Shown one piece after another: positions 25,767 through 33,637 of a DNA stretch of 64,000 nt. Both the position numbers and the translations under genes were made by a program. Below the pieces are notes generated by a model. The model ran no database searches. It was not told the DNA's origin and was given only the letters and a program-made list of their open reading frames with translations. Source of the stretch: Streptomyces sp. AP-93 (GTDB lineage: Bacteria; Actinomycetota; Actinomycetes; Streptomycetales; Streptomycetaceae). Each line of letters begins with the position of its first letter. Position 1 is the stretch's first letter. The DNA lies in contig NZ_JALGBX010000012.1 of the NCBI RefSeq assembly GCF_022808175.1, forward strand, positions 124,001-188,000, given 5' to 3'.

Positions 25767-26555
25767 ATGACCCAGCACGCCACCCCCAAGGTCGCCGTCG
25801 TCACCGGCGCCACCAGCGGCATCGGCCTCGCCTCGGCGCGTCTGCTCGCCTCGCAGAACCACAAGGTGTTCATCGGCGCCCGCAACGCCGACAACATCGC
25901 CGCCACCGTCAAGGAGCTCCAGGCCGAGGGCCTGGACGTGGACGGCGCGGTCGTCGACGTCCGCGACACCGCCTCGGTGGACGCCTTCGTCCAGGCCGCC
26001 GTCGACCGCTTCGGCACCGTCGACGTCGTGGTCAACAACGCCGGCCGGTCCGGCGGCGGACCGACCGCCGACATCGCCGACGAGCTGTGGCAGGACGTCA
26101 TCGAGACGAACCTCAACAGCGTCTTCCGCGTCACCCGCGCCGTGCTCACCACCGGCGGCATGCGGGGCAAGGACCGCGGCCGGATCATCAACATCGCCTC
26201 CACCGCGGGCAAGCAGGGCGTCGTCCTCGGCGCTCCGTACTCCGCCTCCAAGCACGGCGTCGTCGGCTTCACCAAGGCACTGGGCAACGAGCTGGCCCCC
26301 ACCGGCATCACCGTCAACGCCGTCTGCCCCGGGTACGTCGAGACCCCGATGGCCCAGAAGGTCCGCCAGGGCTACGCGGCCGCCTACGACACCTCCGAGG
26401 ACGCCATCCTCGAGAAGTTCCAGTCGAAGATCCCGCTCGGCCGCTACTCCTCCCCGGAGGAGGTCGCCGGCCTGGTCGGCTACCTGGCCTCGGACACCGC
26501 CGCCTCCATCACCTCGCAGGCGCTCAACGTCTGCGGCGGCCTGGGCAACTTCTAG
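25767..26555 (+). CDS. Polyketide C9 ketoreductase
   Basis: A 262-residue short-chain dehydrogenase of the ActIII/JadE class. It has the NADPH motif TGATSGIG, NNAGRSGGG, and the catalytic triad Ser145, Tyr158 and Lys162 in YSASKHG. It reduces the C9 carbonyl of the nascent chain before ring closure, a step shared by actinorhodin and angucyclines. It starts 12 bp after the ACP stop in the same operon. Length and motifs are normal. Confidence 0.95.
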   Translation: MTQHATPKVAVVTGATSGIGLASARLLASQNHKVFIGARNADNIAATVKELQAEGLDVDGAVVDVRDTASVDAFVQAAVDRFGTVDVVVNNAGRSGGGPTADIADELWQDVIETNLNSVFRVTRAVLTTGGMRGKDRGRIINIASTAGKQGVVLGAPYSASKHGVVGFTKALGNELAPTGITVNAVCPGYVETPMAQKVRQGYAAAYDTSEDAILEKFQSKIPLGRYSSPEEVAGLVGYLASDTAASITSQALNVCGGLGNF

Positions 26556-26605
26556 CAGGGCCCGCCCCCACGCACCCACCGCACACCACCTGAGGAGAAC
26601 CCGCC

Positions 26606-27550
26606 ATGACCACGCGTGAGGTCGAGCACGAGATCACCGTCGGCGCCCCGGCCGCCGCCGTGTACCAGTTGCTCGCGGACGTGACCAACTGGCCGCGCAT
26701 CTTCCCGCCCACCATCCACGTGGACCGGGTCGAGGCCGAGGGCGCCGAGGAGAAGATCCGGATCTGGGCGACCGCCAACGGCCAGCCGAAGAACTGGACC
26801 TCGCGCCGCACCCTGGACCCGGAGGGCCTGCGCATCACCTTCCGCCAGGAGGTCCCGGCGGAGCCCGTCAAGCACATGGGCGGTACCTGGATCATCGAGC
26901 CGCTCGGCGAGGCGCAGTCCCGCGTCCGGCTGCTGCACGACTACAGCGCCATCAACGACGATCCCCACGACCTGCTGTGGATCCAGCGGGCGGTGGACAA
27001 GAACAGCACCTCCGAGCTGGCCGCGCTCAAGGTCAACGTCGAGGCGGCGCACGCCGCGGAGACCGAGGAGCTGACCTTCTCGTTCACCGACACCGTCCAG
27101 GTCGCGGGCTCCGCCAAGGACGTGTTCGACTTCATCAACGAGGCCCAGCTGTGGGCCGAACGGCTCCCGCACGTGGCCGTGGTGCGCCTCGAGGAGGACA
27201 CCCCGGGCCTGCAGGAGCTGGAGATGGACACCCGCGCCAAGGACGGCTCGGTGCACACCACCAAGTCGTACCGGGTGGTCTTCCCCCACGACAAGATCGC
27301 CTACAAGCAGGTCACCCTGCCGGCGCTGATGACCCTGCACACCGGCGAGTGGATCTTCGCCGAGACCGACGAGGGCACCGCCGCGTCCTCGCAGCACACC
27401 GTCACCATCAACACGGAGAACATCGCGCGCATCCTCGGCGACGAGGCCACCGTCGCCGACGCCCGCGCGTACGTGCACACGGCGCTGTCCACCAACAGCT
27501 CCGCCACCCTCGCGCACGCGAAGGCCTACGCCGAGTCGAAGGCCTCCTGA
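26606..27550 (+). CDS. Didomain aromatase/cyclase (second set)
   Basis: A 314-residue protein with two SRPBCC domains, about residues 1-145 and 150-314, opening HEITVGAPAAAVYQLLADVTNWP and LTFSFTDTVQVAGSAKDVFDF. It aromatises the first ring after ketoreduction, as JadD and ActVII do. A Shine-Dalgarno GAGGAG lies before the ATG. It is followed after 2 bp by a GTG-start FAD hydroxylase. It is a clear paralogue of the enzyme at 13090, with conserved WPRIFPPTIHVDRVE against WPLFFAPCVHVEQLD. Confidence 0.94.
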   Translation: MTTREVEHEITVGAPAAAVYQLLADVTNWPRIFPPTIHVDRVEAEGAEEKIRIWATANGQPKNWTSRRTLDPEGLRITFRQEVPAEPVKHMGGTWIIEPLGEAQSRVRLLHDYSAINDDPHDLLWIQRAVDKNSTSELAALKVNVEAAHAAETEELTFSFTDTVQVAGSAKDVFDFINEAQLWAERLPHVAVVRLEEDTPGLQELEMDTRAKDGSVHTTKSYRVVFPHDKIAYKQVTLPALMTLHTGEWIFAETDEGTAASSQHTVTINTENIARILGDEATVADARAYVHTALSTNSSATLAHAKAYAESKAS

Positions 27551-27552
27551 GC

Positions 27553-29079
27553 GTGGCGCCCGACCGTGTGACGGGCGGCGCCGAGCCGGCACCGGGCGGC
27601 GCGGGCCGCCCGGACCGGCTCGACACCGAGGTGCTCGTCGTCGGGGCCGGCCCCGTCGGCCTGATGCTCGCCGCCGAACTCGCCCGCGGCGGCGTGGACG
27701 TGGTCGTGGTCGAGAGGCGCCACGCCCCCTCCACCGAGTCCCGGGCCTCCACGCTGCACGCCCGCACCATGGAGATCCTCGACGCGCGGGACCTGCTGCC
27801 CGACGTCGGCACTGCGCCCAACGAGCCGCGCGGCCACTTCGGCGGCCTCCCGCTCGACCTCTCCCTGCCCAGCACCCACCCGGGCCAGTGGAAGGTGCCG
27901 CAGACCAAGACCGAGGCGGTCCTGGAGGAGTGGGCGATCTCGCGCGGCGTCGACATCCGGTGCGGCCACGAACTGGCCGCCGCCGGCGAGGTCGGCGAGT
28001 ACGTCGAGGCCGAGGCCGTCGGACGGGACGGAGTCCTGCGGCTGCGCGCCCGCTACCTGGTCGCCTGCGACGGCGAGGACAGCACCGTACGGCGGCTGAC
28101 CGGGGTGGACTTCCCCGGCCACGACGCCGGCCGGGAACTGCTGCGGGCCGACGTCGACGGCATCGACATCCCCAACCGGCGTTTCCAGCGCCTGGAACGG
28201 GGCCTGGCCATCGCCTGGCGCAACGACGAGGGCGTCACCCGCGTCATGGTCCACGAGTTCGGCTCTACGGCCGGCCCGCGCACCGCGGACGCCTCGTTCG
28301 AGGAGGTCGCCACCGTCTGGAAGCGGGTCACCGGAGAGGACATCAGCGGCGGTACCCCGCTGTGGGTGAACTCCTTCGGCGACGCCTCCCGGCAGCTCGC
28401 CTCCTACCGGCACGGGCGCGTCCTGTTCGCGGGGGACGCCGCCCACCGGCAGATGCCGGTCGGCGGCCAGGCCCTGAACCTCGGTCTCCAGGACGCCTTC
28501 AACCTCGGGTGGAAGCTCGCGCTCACCGTGCGCGGGCTGGCTCCCGAGGGCCTCCTCGACACGTACCACGAGGAGCGGCACGAGATCGGCCGCCAGGTCC
28601 TGGCCAACATCCAGGCCCAGGCCCTGCTGCTGCTCGGCGGCCCCGAGGTGGAGCCGCTGCGCGAGCTGGTGGTCGAACTGACCGGCCTGGAGGACGTACG
28701 GGCCCACCTGGCCGGGATGATCAGCGCACTCGACGTGCGCTACCCGGTGCCCGGCCCCGCGCACCCGCTGCTCGGCGCCCGGCTGCCGCACACCGTCGTG
28801 CGGTCCGGCGGGCGCGAACTCGGCAGCACTGCCGAGCTGCTGCGCGCCCGCGGCGGTCTGCTGCTCGACGTGGGCGGGACCGGCGTACGGGTGCCCGCCG
28901 GCTGGGCCGACCGGGTCACCGCGGTCGCCGGCGACCCGGAGCCCGGCTCGCTCCCCGGTGAGCCGGGAGCCGTTCTCGTACGGCCCGACGGCCACGTGGC
29001 GTGGGTGGGCCGGTACGGCGACGGGCTGGCCGAGGCGCTCGACCGCTGGTTCGGCCCGGCCCGCCCACCGGCCCCCTGA
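27553..29079 (+). CDS. FAD-dependent aromatic hydroxylase 2
   Basis: A 508-residue group A flavin monooxygenase. After an N-terminal leader of about 25 residues come VGAGPVGLMLAAELARGG, the DG motif ACDGEDSTVRRLTG, and LFAGDAAHRQMPVGGQALN. The C-terminus has VRPDGHVAW. In the GD motif it has HRQMPVGGQALNLG where the other paralogues have HIHLP or similar, resembling LanZ4/UrdE/PgaE-type enzymes. It begins at a GTG 2 bp after the aromatase stop without an obvious ribosome site, which suggests coupled translation. It may be the C12-hydroxylase or an anthrone-type oxygenase; the position of oxidation is not predictable. Confidence 0.9.
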   Translation: MAPDRVTGGAEPAPGGAGRPDRLDTEVLVVGAGPVGLMLAAELARGGVDVVVVERRHAPSTESRASTLHARTMEILDARDLLPDVGTAPNEPRGHFGGLPLDLSLPSTHPGQWKVPQTKTEAVLEEWAISRGVDIRCGHELAAAGEVGEYVEAEAVGRDGVLRLRARYLVACDGEDSTVRRLTGVDFPGHDAGRELLRADVDGIDIPNRRFQRLERGLAIAWRNDEGVTRVMVHEFGSTAGPRTADASFEEVATVWKRVTGEDISGGTPLWVNSFGDASRQLASYRHGRVLFAGDAAHRQMPVGGQALNLGLQDAFNLGWKLALTVRGLAPEGLLDTYHEERHEIGRQVLANIQAQALLLLGGPEVEPLRELVVELTGLEDVRAHLAGMISALDVRYPVPGPAHPLLGARLPHTVVRSGGRELGSTAELLRARGGLLLDVGGTGVRVPAGWADRVTAVAGDPEPGSLPGEPGAVLVRPDGHVAWVGRYGDGLAEALDRWFGPARPPAP

Positions 29080-29169
29080 GGGTCGTCCCCACGAGCACGT
29101 CCGCACCCCGCCGCACACCCACTCACAACCCAGTCTCCAGTGATCTTCACTGCTAGGAAGGACACCCCC

Positions 29170-30690
29170 ATGGAAGGGACCGAAGGGACCGCGGCGGACA
29201 CCGACGTCATCGTCGTCGGCGCCGGCCCGACCGGACTGATGCTCGCGGGCGAACTGCGCCTGGGCGGAGCCCGCGTCGTCGTGATCGAGAAGCTGGCGGC
29301 GCCGACCGGGCAGTCCCGTGGCCTGGGCTTCACCGCCCGTGCCATGGAGGTGTTCGACGAGCGCGGGCTGCTGCCCCGGTTCGGCCAGGGCGAGACCCTC
29401 GCCACCAGCCCCGTGGGGCACTTCGGCGGCGCCCAGTTCGACTTCACCGTCCTCGAGGACGCCCACTTCGGCGCCCGCGGCATCCCGCAGGGGCAGACCG
29501 AGGCCGTGCTGGAGGGCTGGGCCGCCGAACTCGGCGCCGAGATCCGGCGCGGCTGGGACTTCGTCTCCCTCGCCGACGGCTTCCTCGACGGGGACCACGT
29601 CGAGATCACCGTCCGTACGCCCGAGGGCGACGAGCAGCGGCTGCGCGCCGCGTACCTGGTGGGCGCCGACGGCGGCTCCAGCCGCGTCCGCAAGGCGGCC
29701 GGCCTGGAGTTCCCGGGCACCGACGCCACCCAGGGCATGTACCTCGCCGACGTCACCGGCTGCGCCCTGCGGCCGCGGTTCCTCGGCGAGCGCCTGAACA
29801 ACGGCATGGTGATGGCGGCCCCGCTCGCCGAGGGCGTGGACCGGATCATCGTCTGCCCCGACGGCCGCCCGGCGCACGACCGCGAGCGGACCGTCACCTT
29901 CGAGGAGGTCGCCGAAGCCTGGCAGAGCATCACCGGCGAGGACATCTCGCACGGCGGCGCCGACTGGGTCTCCTCCTTCACCAACGCCACCCGCCAGGCC
30001 TCCGAGTACCGGCGGGGCCGGGTGTTCGTGGCCGGCGACGCCGCGCACATCCACCTGCCGGCCGGCGGCCAGGGCCTGAGCACCGGCGTGCAGGACTCGG
30101 CCAACCTCGGCTGGAAGCTGGCCGCCGTGGTCCGCGGCGACGCCCCCGCGGCGCTGCTCGACACCTACCACTGCGAGCGGTGGCCGGTCGGCCGCCGCCT
30201 GTTGGCCAACACCCGTGCCCAGGGGATCGTCTTCCTCGGCGGCGCGGAGTCGGACCCGCTGCGCGAGCTGTTCGCCGAACTGGTCCGGTACGACGACGTC
30301 AAGCGGCACCTGGCCGGAGCGGTCAGCCACCTCGACATCGCCTACGACCTCGGCGCGGGGGAGGACGCCCACCCGCTGGTCGGCCGCCGGATGCCACCGC
30401 GGCTGCTGGTCGGCGCCGACGGCGAGCAGCGCACCGCGCGACTGCTGCACGCGGGCCGGGCCGTGCTGCTCGACTTCGCCGACGATGCCGGGGCGCGCCG
30501 TACGGCAGCCGGCTGGCAGGGCCGCCTCGACGTGCACACCGTGTCCGCCAAGCCGGTCGACGGCCCGGACGTACTGGCCGGCGTCCCGGCGCTGCTGGTC
30601 CGTCCCGACGGGTACGTCGCCTGGGCCGGCGAGCCCGCGCAAGGACTCGCGGCCGCACTGGAGCGGTGGCTGGGAGCCGCTTCCGCCTGA
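29170..30690 (+). CDS. FAD-dependent aromatic hydroxylase 3
   Basis: A 506-residue group A flavin monooxygenase with VGAGPTGLMLAGELRLGG, GADGGSSRVRKAAG, FVAGDAAHIHLPAGGQGLS and VRPDGYVAWAG. It is closest in this window to hydroxylase 1 (shared FGARGIPQ and DTYHxERxPVG), which suggests duplication. AGGAAGGA lies 7 bases before the ATG. It is the last plus-strand gene before twin terminators and the convergent methyltransferase-like gene. The AlpG/AlpF/AlpK-like oxygenases of kinamycin are the obvious comparison; which one this matches needs alignment. Confidence 0.92.
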   Translation: MEGTEGTAADTDVIVVGAGPTGLMLAGELRLGGARVVVIEKLAAPTGQSRGLGFTARAMEVFDERGLLPRFGQGETLATSPVGHFGGAQFDFTVLEDAHFGARGIPQGQTEAVLEGWAAELGAEIRRGWDFVSLADGFLDGDHVEITVRTPEGDEQRLRAAYLVGADGGSSRVRKAAGLEFPGTDATQGMYLADVTGCALRPRFLGERLNNGMVMAAPLAEGVDRIIVCPDGRPAHDRERTVTFEEVAEAWQSITGEDISHGGADWVSSFTNATRQASEYRRGRVFVAGDAAHIHLPAGGQGLSTGVQDSANLGWKLAAVVRGDAPAALLDTYHCERWPVGRRLLANTRAQGIVFLGGAESDPLRELFAELVRYDDVKRHLAGAVSHLDIAYDLGAGEDAHPLVGRRMPPRLLVGADGEQRTARLLHAGRAVLLDFADDAGARRTAAGWQGRLDVHTVSAKPVDGPDVLAGVPALLVRPDGYVAWAGEPAQGLAAALERWLGAASA

Positions 30691-30701
30691 CCTCCGCAGA
30701 G

Positions 30702-30751
30702 CGCCGCAGCCCCCGCCCCGCCGGCCGACCGGCGGGGCGGGGGCTGCGGCG
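30702..30751. terminator. Perfect 23-bp hairpin terminator
   Basis: Arms 30702-30724 and 30729-30751 are perfectly complementary and flank a 4-nt loop (CCGA). It sits just past the stop of the FAD hydroxylase at 30690 and before the convergent gene ending at 30834. Confidence 0.9.
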
Positions 30752-30779
30752 TGCACGGCCGCGCCGGTGGCACGCGGAA

Positions 30780-30819
30780 AGCCCCGGTTCCGCGTCGGGG
30801 GTGTCGCGGAACCGGGGCT
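30780..30819. terminator. Second hairpin terminator, 15-bp stem
   Basis: Arms AGCCCCGGTTCCGCG (30780-30794) and its complement (30805-30819) flank a 10-nt loop. It is placed to end transcription of the minus-strand methyltransferase-like gene, complementing the hairpin at 30702. Confidence 0.85.
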
Positions 30820-30833
30820 GCTCAGGGGGTGCG

Positions 30834-31916
30834 TCAGACCGCGACGGCCTCCACGACCGAGACGGCCGCGGCGGTCTCCACGACCCGCTCCAGCTTGAAG
30901 CCGGCCTTCGCCACCAGCTCCGCGTACTGCGACCGGGTGCGCTCCTTGCCGCCCACGAGCAGCAGCAGCCACAGGTCGACGAGCTTGCCCGAGTGCGGCT
31001 CGTCGCCCTCCGGGACCACCATCTCCACCAGCAGCAGCTTGCCGCCCGGCTTGATCGCGGCGCGCACGTTCCGCAGGATCTGCAGAGCCTGCTCCTCCGG
31101 CCAGTCGTGCACGATGTGCTTGAGGACGTACGCGTCGGCACCCGACGGCATCGGGTCGAACAGGTCGCCGTCGGCCAGGACCACGCGGTCCGCTACGCCC
31201 TGCGCCGCCAGGAACTCCGCGGCGCCGTTCCCGGCGACGCGCGGGTCCGAGAGGATGCCCTTGGTCTCGGGCGCGCTGCCCAGGATGCCGGCCAGCAGCC
31301 CGCCGTTGGCCCCGCAGAAGTCCAGGACCGTGCCGAACTGCGAGAAGTCGTAGGCGGCCACGACCGGTACGGTCTCGGTGGAGGACATGTTCCCCATCCC
31401 GCCGATGAACACCGCACCGTATTCCGGGTTCTGCATGAGGTATTCGAAGGCGCCCATTCCACGGCGCTTCGGCAGGCTCGGCTCGCCGGTCCGCACCGCC
31501 TCCAGGAAACCGTTCCAGTCGTCCCAGTGCGTCGGGTGGCCCATCAGCACGCAGATGTCGCGCATCGTCATCGGGTGGTCGGCGCGCAGCGCGTCGGCCA
31601 TCGGGGTCAGCGCCCAGAGGCCGTCGTCCTGGCGCGTGAACACGCCCTGGGTGGCGAGCAGGCGCAGCACCCGGCCCAGCGCCTCGGCGTTCGCGCCGAC
31701 CTCCGCGGCCAGGTCTTCGACCGGTCGCGGACCGGCCTGCAGGGCCTCGGCCACGCGCAGTTCGGCGGCGGCGTACAGGGCCTGGGTCACCATGGAGCCC
31801 ATGGCCAGTTCGAGGAGGGCGAACGGGGGCGGGGCCAGCTCCCGGACCTGCTTCTGCAGGTCCGCCCGGGTCTTCTCCGCGGCGCGGACGACTTCGGGGG
31901 GCGGCACAGCGGGCAT
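30834..31916 (-). CDS. O-methyltransferase-like protein with degenerate SAM motif (AlpH-like candidate)
   Basis: A 360-residue protein of the plant-type/acetylserotonin O-methyltransferase family: N-terminal dimerisation helices (residues 20-110) and a C-terminal Rossmann domain with LKHIVHDWPEEQALQILRN and the usual catalytic His. SAM motif I, normally DxGGGxG, reads VLDFCGANGGLLAGIL (residues 197-212), so the Gly-rich loop is altered and the following acidic strand is ILSDPRV. In kinamycin biosynthesis the methyltransferase-like AlpH couples glutamylhydrazine to the polyketide without SAM; this gene is a good candidate for that role. The start is an ATG after GAGGAAA. A normal methyltransferase remains possible. 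Confidence 0.85.
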   Translation of the reverse strand: MPAVPPPEVVRAAEKTRADLQKQVRELAPPPFALLELAMGSMVTQALYAAAELRVAEALQAGPRPVEDLAAEVGANAEALGRVLRLLATQGVFTRQDDGLWALTPMADALRADHPMTMRDICVLMGHPTHWDDWNGFLEAVRTGEPSLPKRRGMGAFEYLMQNPEYGAVFIGGMGNMSSTETVPVVAAYDFSQFGTVLDFCGANGGLLAGILGSAPETKGILSDPRVAGNGAAEFLAAQGVADRVVLADGDLFDPMPSGADAYVLKHIVHDWPEEQALQILRNVRAAIKPGGKLLLVEMVVPEGDEPHSGKLVDLWLLLLVGGKERTRSQYAELVAKAGFKLERVVETAAAVSVVEAVAV

Positions 31917-32285
31917 GAGTTTCCTCCATGGCAGAAGAGCGAGAGTTCTGTCCCAACCGCCGGAAGGGACCCGTCCCGCCACCATAGGGAGGGGGAGTGG
32001 ACCCGCCCTGGAAAGCGACTTGGAGCCATCTGGAGCGGCGCGGACGCCGGACGGCCGGCCCAGAACTGCTCGGCGGCCGCTCGACGCGGGCCGGAGACCG
32101 GTTCGTCCGGGACGAAGTACTCGGCATCCTTGGCCCGGCATCGCCTTGCGCAGTCCGACGCACCTGGAGGCCGTCCGTGTCCGTTCGTACCGAGCCCCCC
32201 CTCGCCGAAGACCGGACCGCTGTGTGGCTGACCGGGGCCGGCGCCGCGCCCGAGCGGGCCACCGCCCCCGCCGAGGTGTAGGCCC
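31917..32285. promoter_or_regulatory. Divergent promoter region
   Basis: 369 bp between the minus-strand methyltransferase-like gene and the plus-strand EboE-like gene. TGGAGC occurs twice in direct repeat 10 bp apart near 32020-32036, vaguely SARP-box-like but with the wrong period. A short frame (31997-32281) ends 4 bp before the next gene but has neither a ribosome site nor a recognisable product. Confidence 0.4.
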
Positions 32286-33464
32286 GTGCGCTTCCGCCAC
32301 CGCGACGGCACCACCGTCCACCTCTCGTACTCGACCACCGTGCACCCGGCCGAGACCCTTGACGGGCTCCTCGCCCAACTGGGCGCGTACTGCGAGCCGG
32401 TACGCCGTCGACTGGGCCTGGAGCGGCTCGGCATCGGGCTGTGGCTGGCCGCGGACGCCGTCCGCGCCCTCGACGCCGGCCCTCGCGCGCTCGCCGCCCT
32501 GCGCGGCGACCTCGACCGGCGCGGCCTGGAGGTCGTGACCCTCAACGGATACCCGTACCAGGGCTTCGGCGGCGAACGGGTCAAGTACCGGGTCTACCGC
32601 CCGGACTGGGCCCAGGCCCAGCGCTACGAGCACACCCTCGCCCTCGCCCGGATCCTGGCCGCCCTGCTGCCCGAGGACGCTGCCGAGGGCACGATCTCCA
32701 CCCTCCCGCTGGCCTGGCGCACCGTCTACGACGACGAGCGCGCCGCCCGCGCCCGGACGGCCCTGGCCGGCCTCGGCGCCCGTCTGGACGACCTCGCCGA
32801 CGCCACCGGCCGCTCCATCCGCATCGCCCTGGAACCCGAACCCGGCTGCGCCGTCGAGACCACCGCCGAGGCCATCGCGCCCCTGCGGGCCATCGGCCAC
32901 GACCGGATCGGCATCTGCGTCGACACCTGCCACCTGGCCACCTCCTTCGAGGAGCCGGGGCCCGCGCTCGCCGCCCTGGCCGAGGCCGGCGTCCCGGTCG
33001 TCAAGAGCCAGCTGTCGGCCGCCCTCCACGCCGAGCACCCCGGCCGCCCCGAGGTCCGCGCGGCCCTCGCGGACTTCGCGGCCTGCGGGGAGTCCCGGTT
33101 CCTGCACCAGACCCGCACCCCAGCCGCCGACGGCCTGCGCGGCACCGACGACCTCGGCCCCGCCCTGGCCGGCGGGGCCCTGCCCGAGATCCGGCCCTGG
33201 CGCGCCCTGTTCCACGTACCGCTGCACGCGACCCCCGCCGCGCCCCTGACCACCACCCTGCCCGTCGTGAACGAGGCGCTGGCCCACCTGGTCGGCGGCG
33301 AACGGGCGCTGACCGGGCACCTGGAAGTGGAGACCTACGCCTGGCAGGCGCTGCCGCCCGCCCTGCGCCCGCGCACCGCGGAGCAGCTCGTCGACGCCGT
33401 CGCCGCCGAACTCGCCCTCGCCCGCGACCTGCTGACGGAGCACGGCCTGAAGGAACTGCCGTGA
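32286..33464 (+). CDS. EboE-like TIM-barrel protein
   Basis: A 392-residue protein of the xylose-isomerase-like TIM-barrel superfamily, resembling EboE, the sugar isomerase-like member of ebo gene sets linked to export of metabolites. Conserved parts are LGLERLGIGLWLAADAVRAL, the metal-ligand-like stretches LNGYPYQGFGGERVK and ALEPEPGCAVETTAEA, and GICVDTCHLATSFEE. The GTG at 32286 follows GAGGTG. No other ebo genes (prenyltransferase, dehydroquinate synthase-like, phosphatase) are nearby, so it is a lone copy. Catalytic activity and substrate are unknown. Confidence 0.75.
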   Translation: MRFRHRDGTTVHLSYSTTVHPAETLDGLLAQLGAYCEPVRRRLGLERLGIGLWLAADAVRALDAGPRALAALRGDLDRRGLEVVTLNGYPYQGFGGERVKYRVYRPDWAQAQRYEHTLALARILAALLPEDAAEGTISTLPLAWRTVYDDERAARARTALAGLGARLDDLADATGRSIRIALEPEPGCAVETTAEAIAPLRAIGHDRIGICVDTCHLATSFEEPGPALAALAEAGVPVVKSQLSAALHAEHPGRPEVRAALADFAACGESRFLHQTRTPAADGLRGTDDLGPALAGGALPEIRPWRALFHVPLHATPAAPLTTTLPVVNEALAHLVGGERALTGHLEVETYAWQALPPALRPRTAEQLVDAVAAELALARDLLTEHGLKELP

Positions 33465-33637
33465 CCCCCCCACCGCCCCGGCGGCGGCCCCGCCGCGCAC
33501 CGCGCACCGGCAGTCGCCTCGCGCGGGTGAGGAAGAGACCTCAAGGATCGCTTGAGCGATCCTGCGGTCCCGCTGCACCGCCCTGCGACCCCCCTGTTCT
33601 TTCCTGTTGATCAACCGTCTGTATGGAGGAATCGAAA

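Noticed and set aside
32016..32040. TGGAGC direct repeats considered as a SARP binding box.
   Set aside because: The repeats are 10 bp apart, whereas SARP heptamers recur at 11 bp; only two copies.
27526..32262. A 1578-codon minus-strand frame spanning three plus-strand genes.
   Set aside because: Antisense shadow of FAD hydroxylases and neighbouring sequence; translation is low-complexity and the plus-strand genes have full family motifs.
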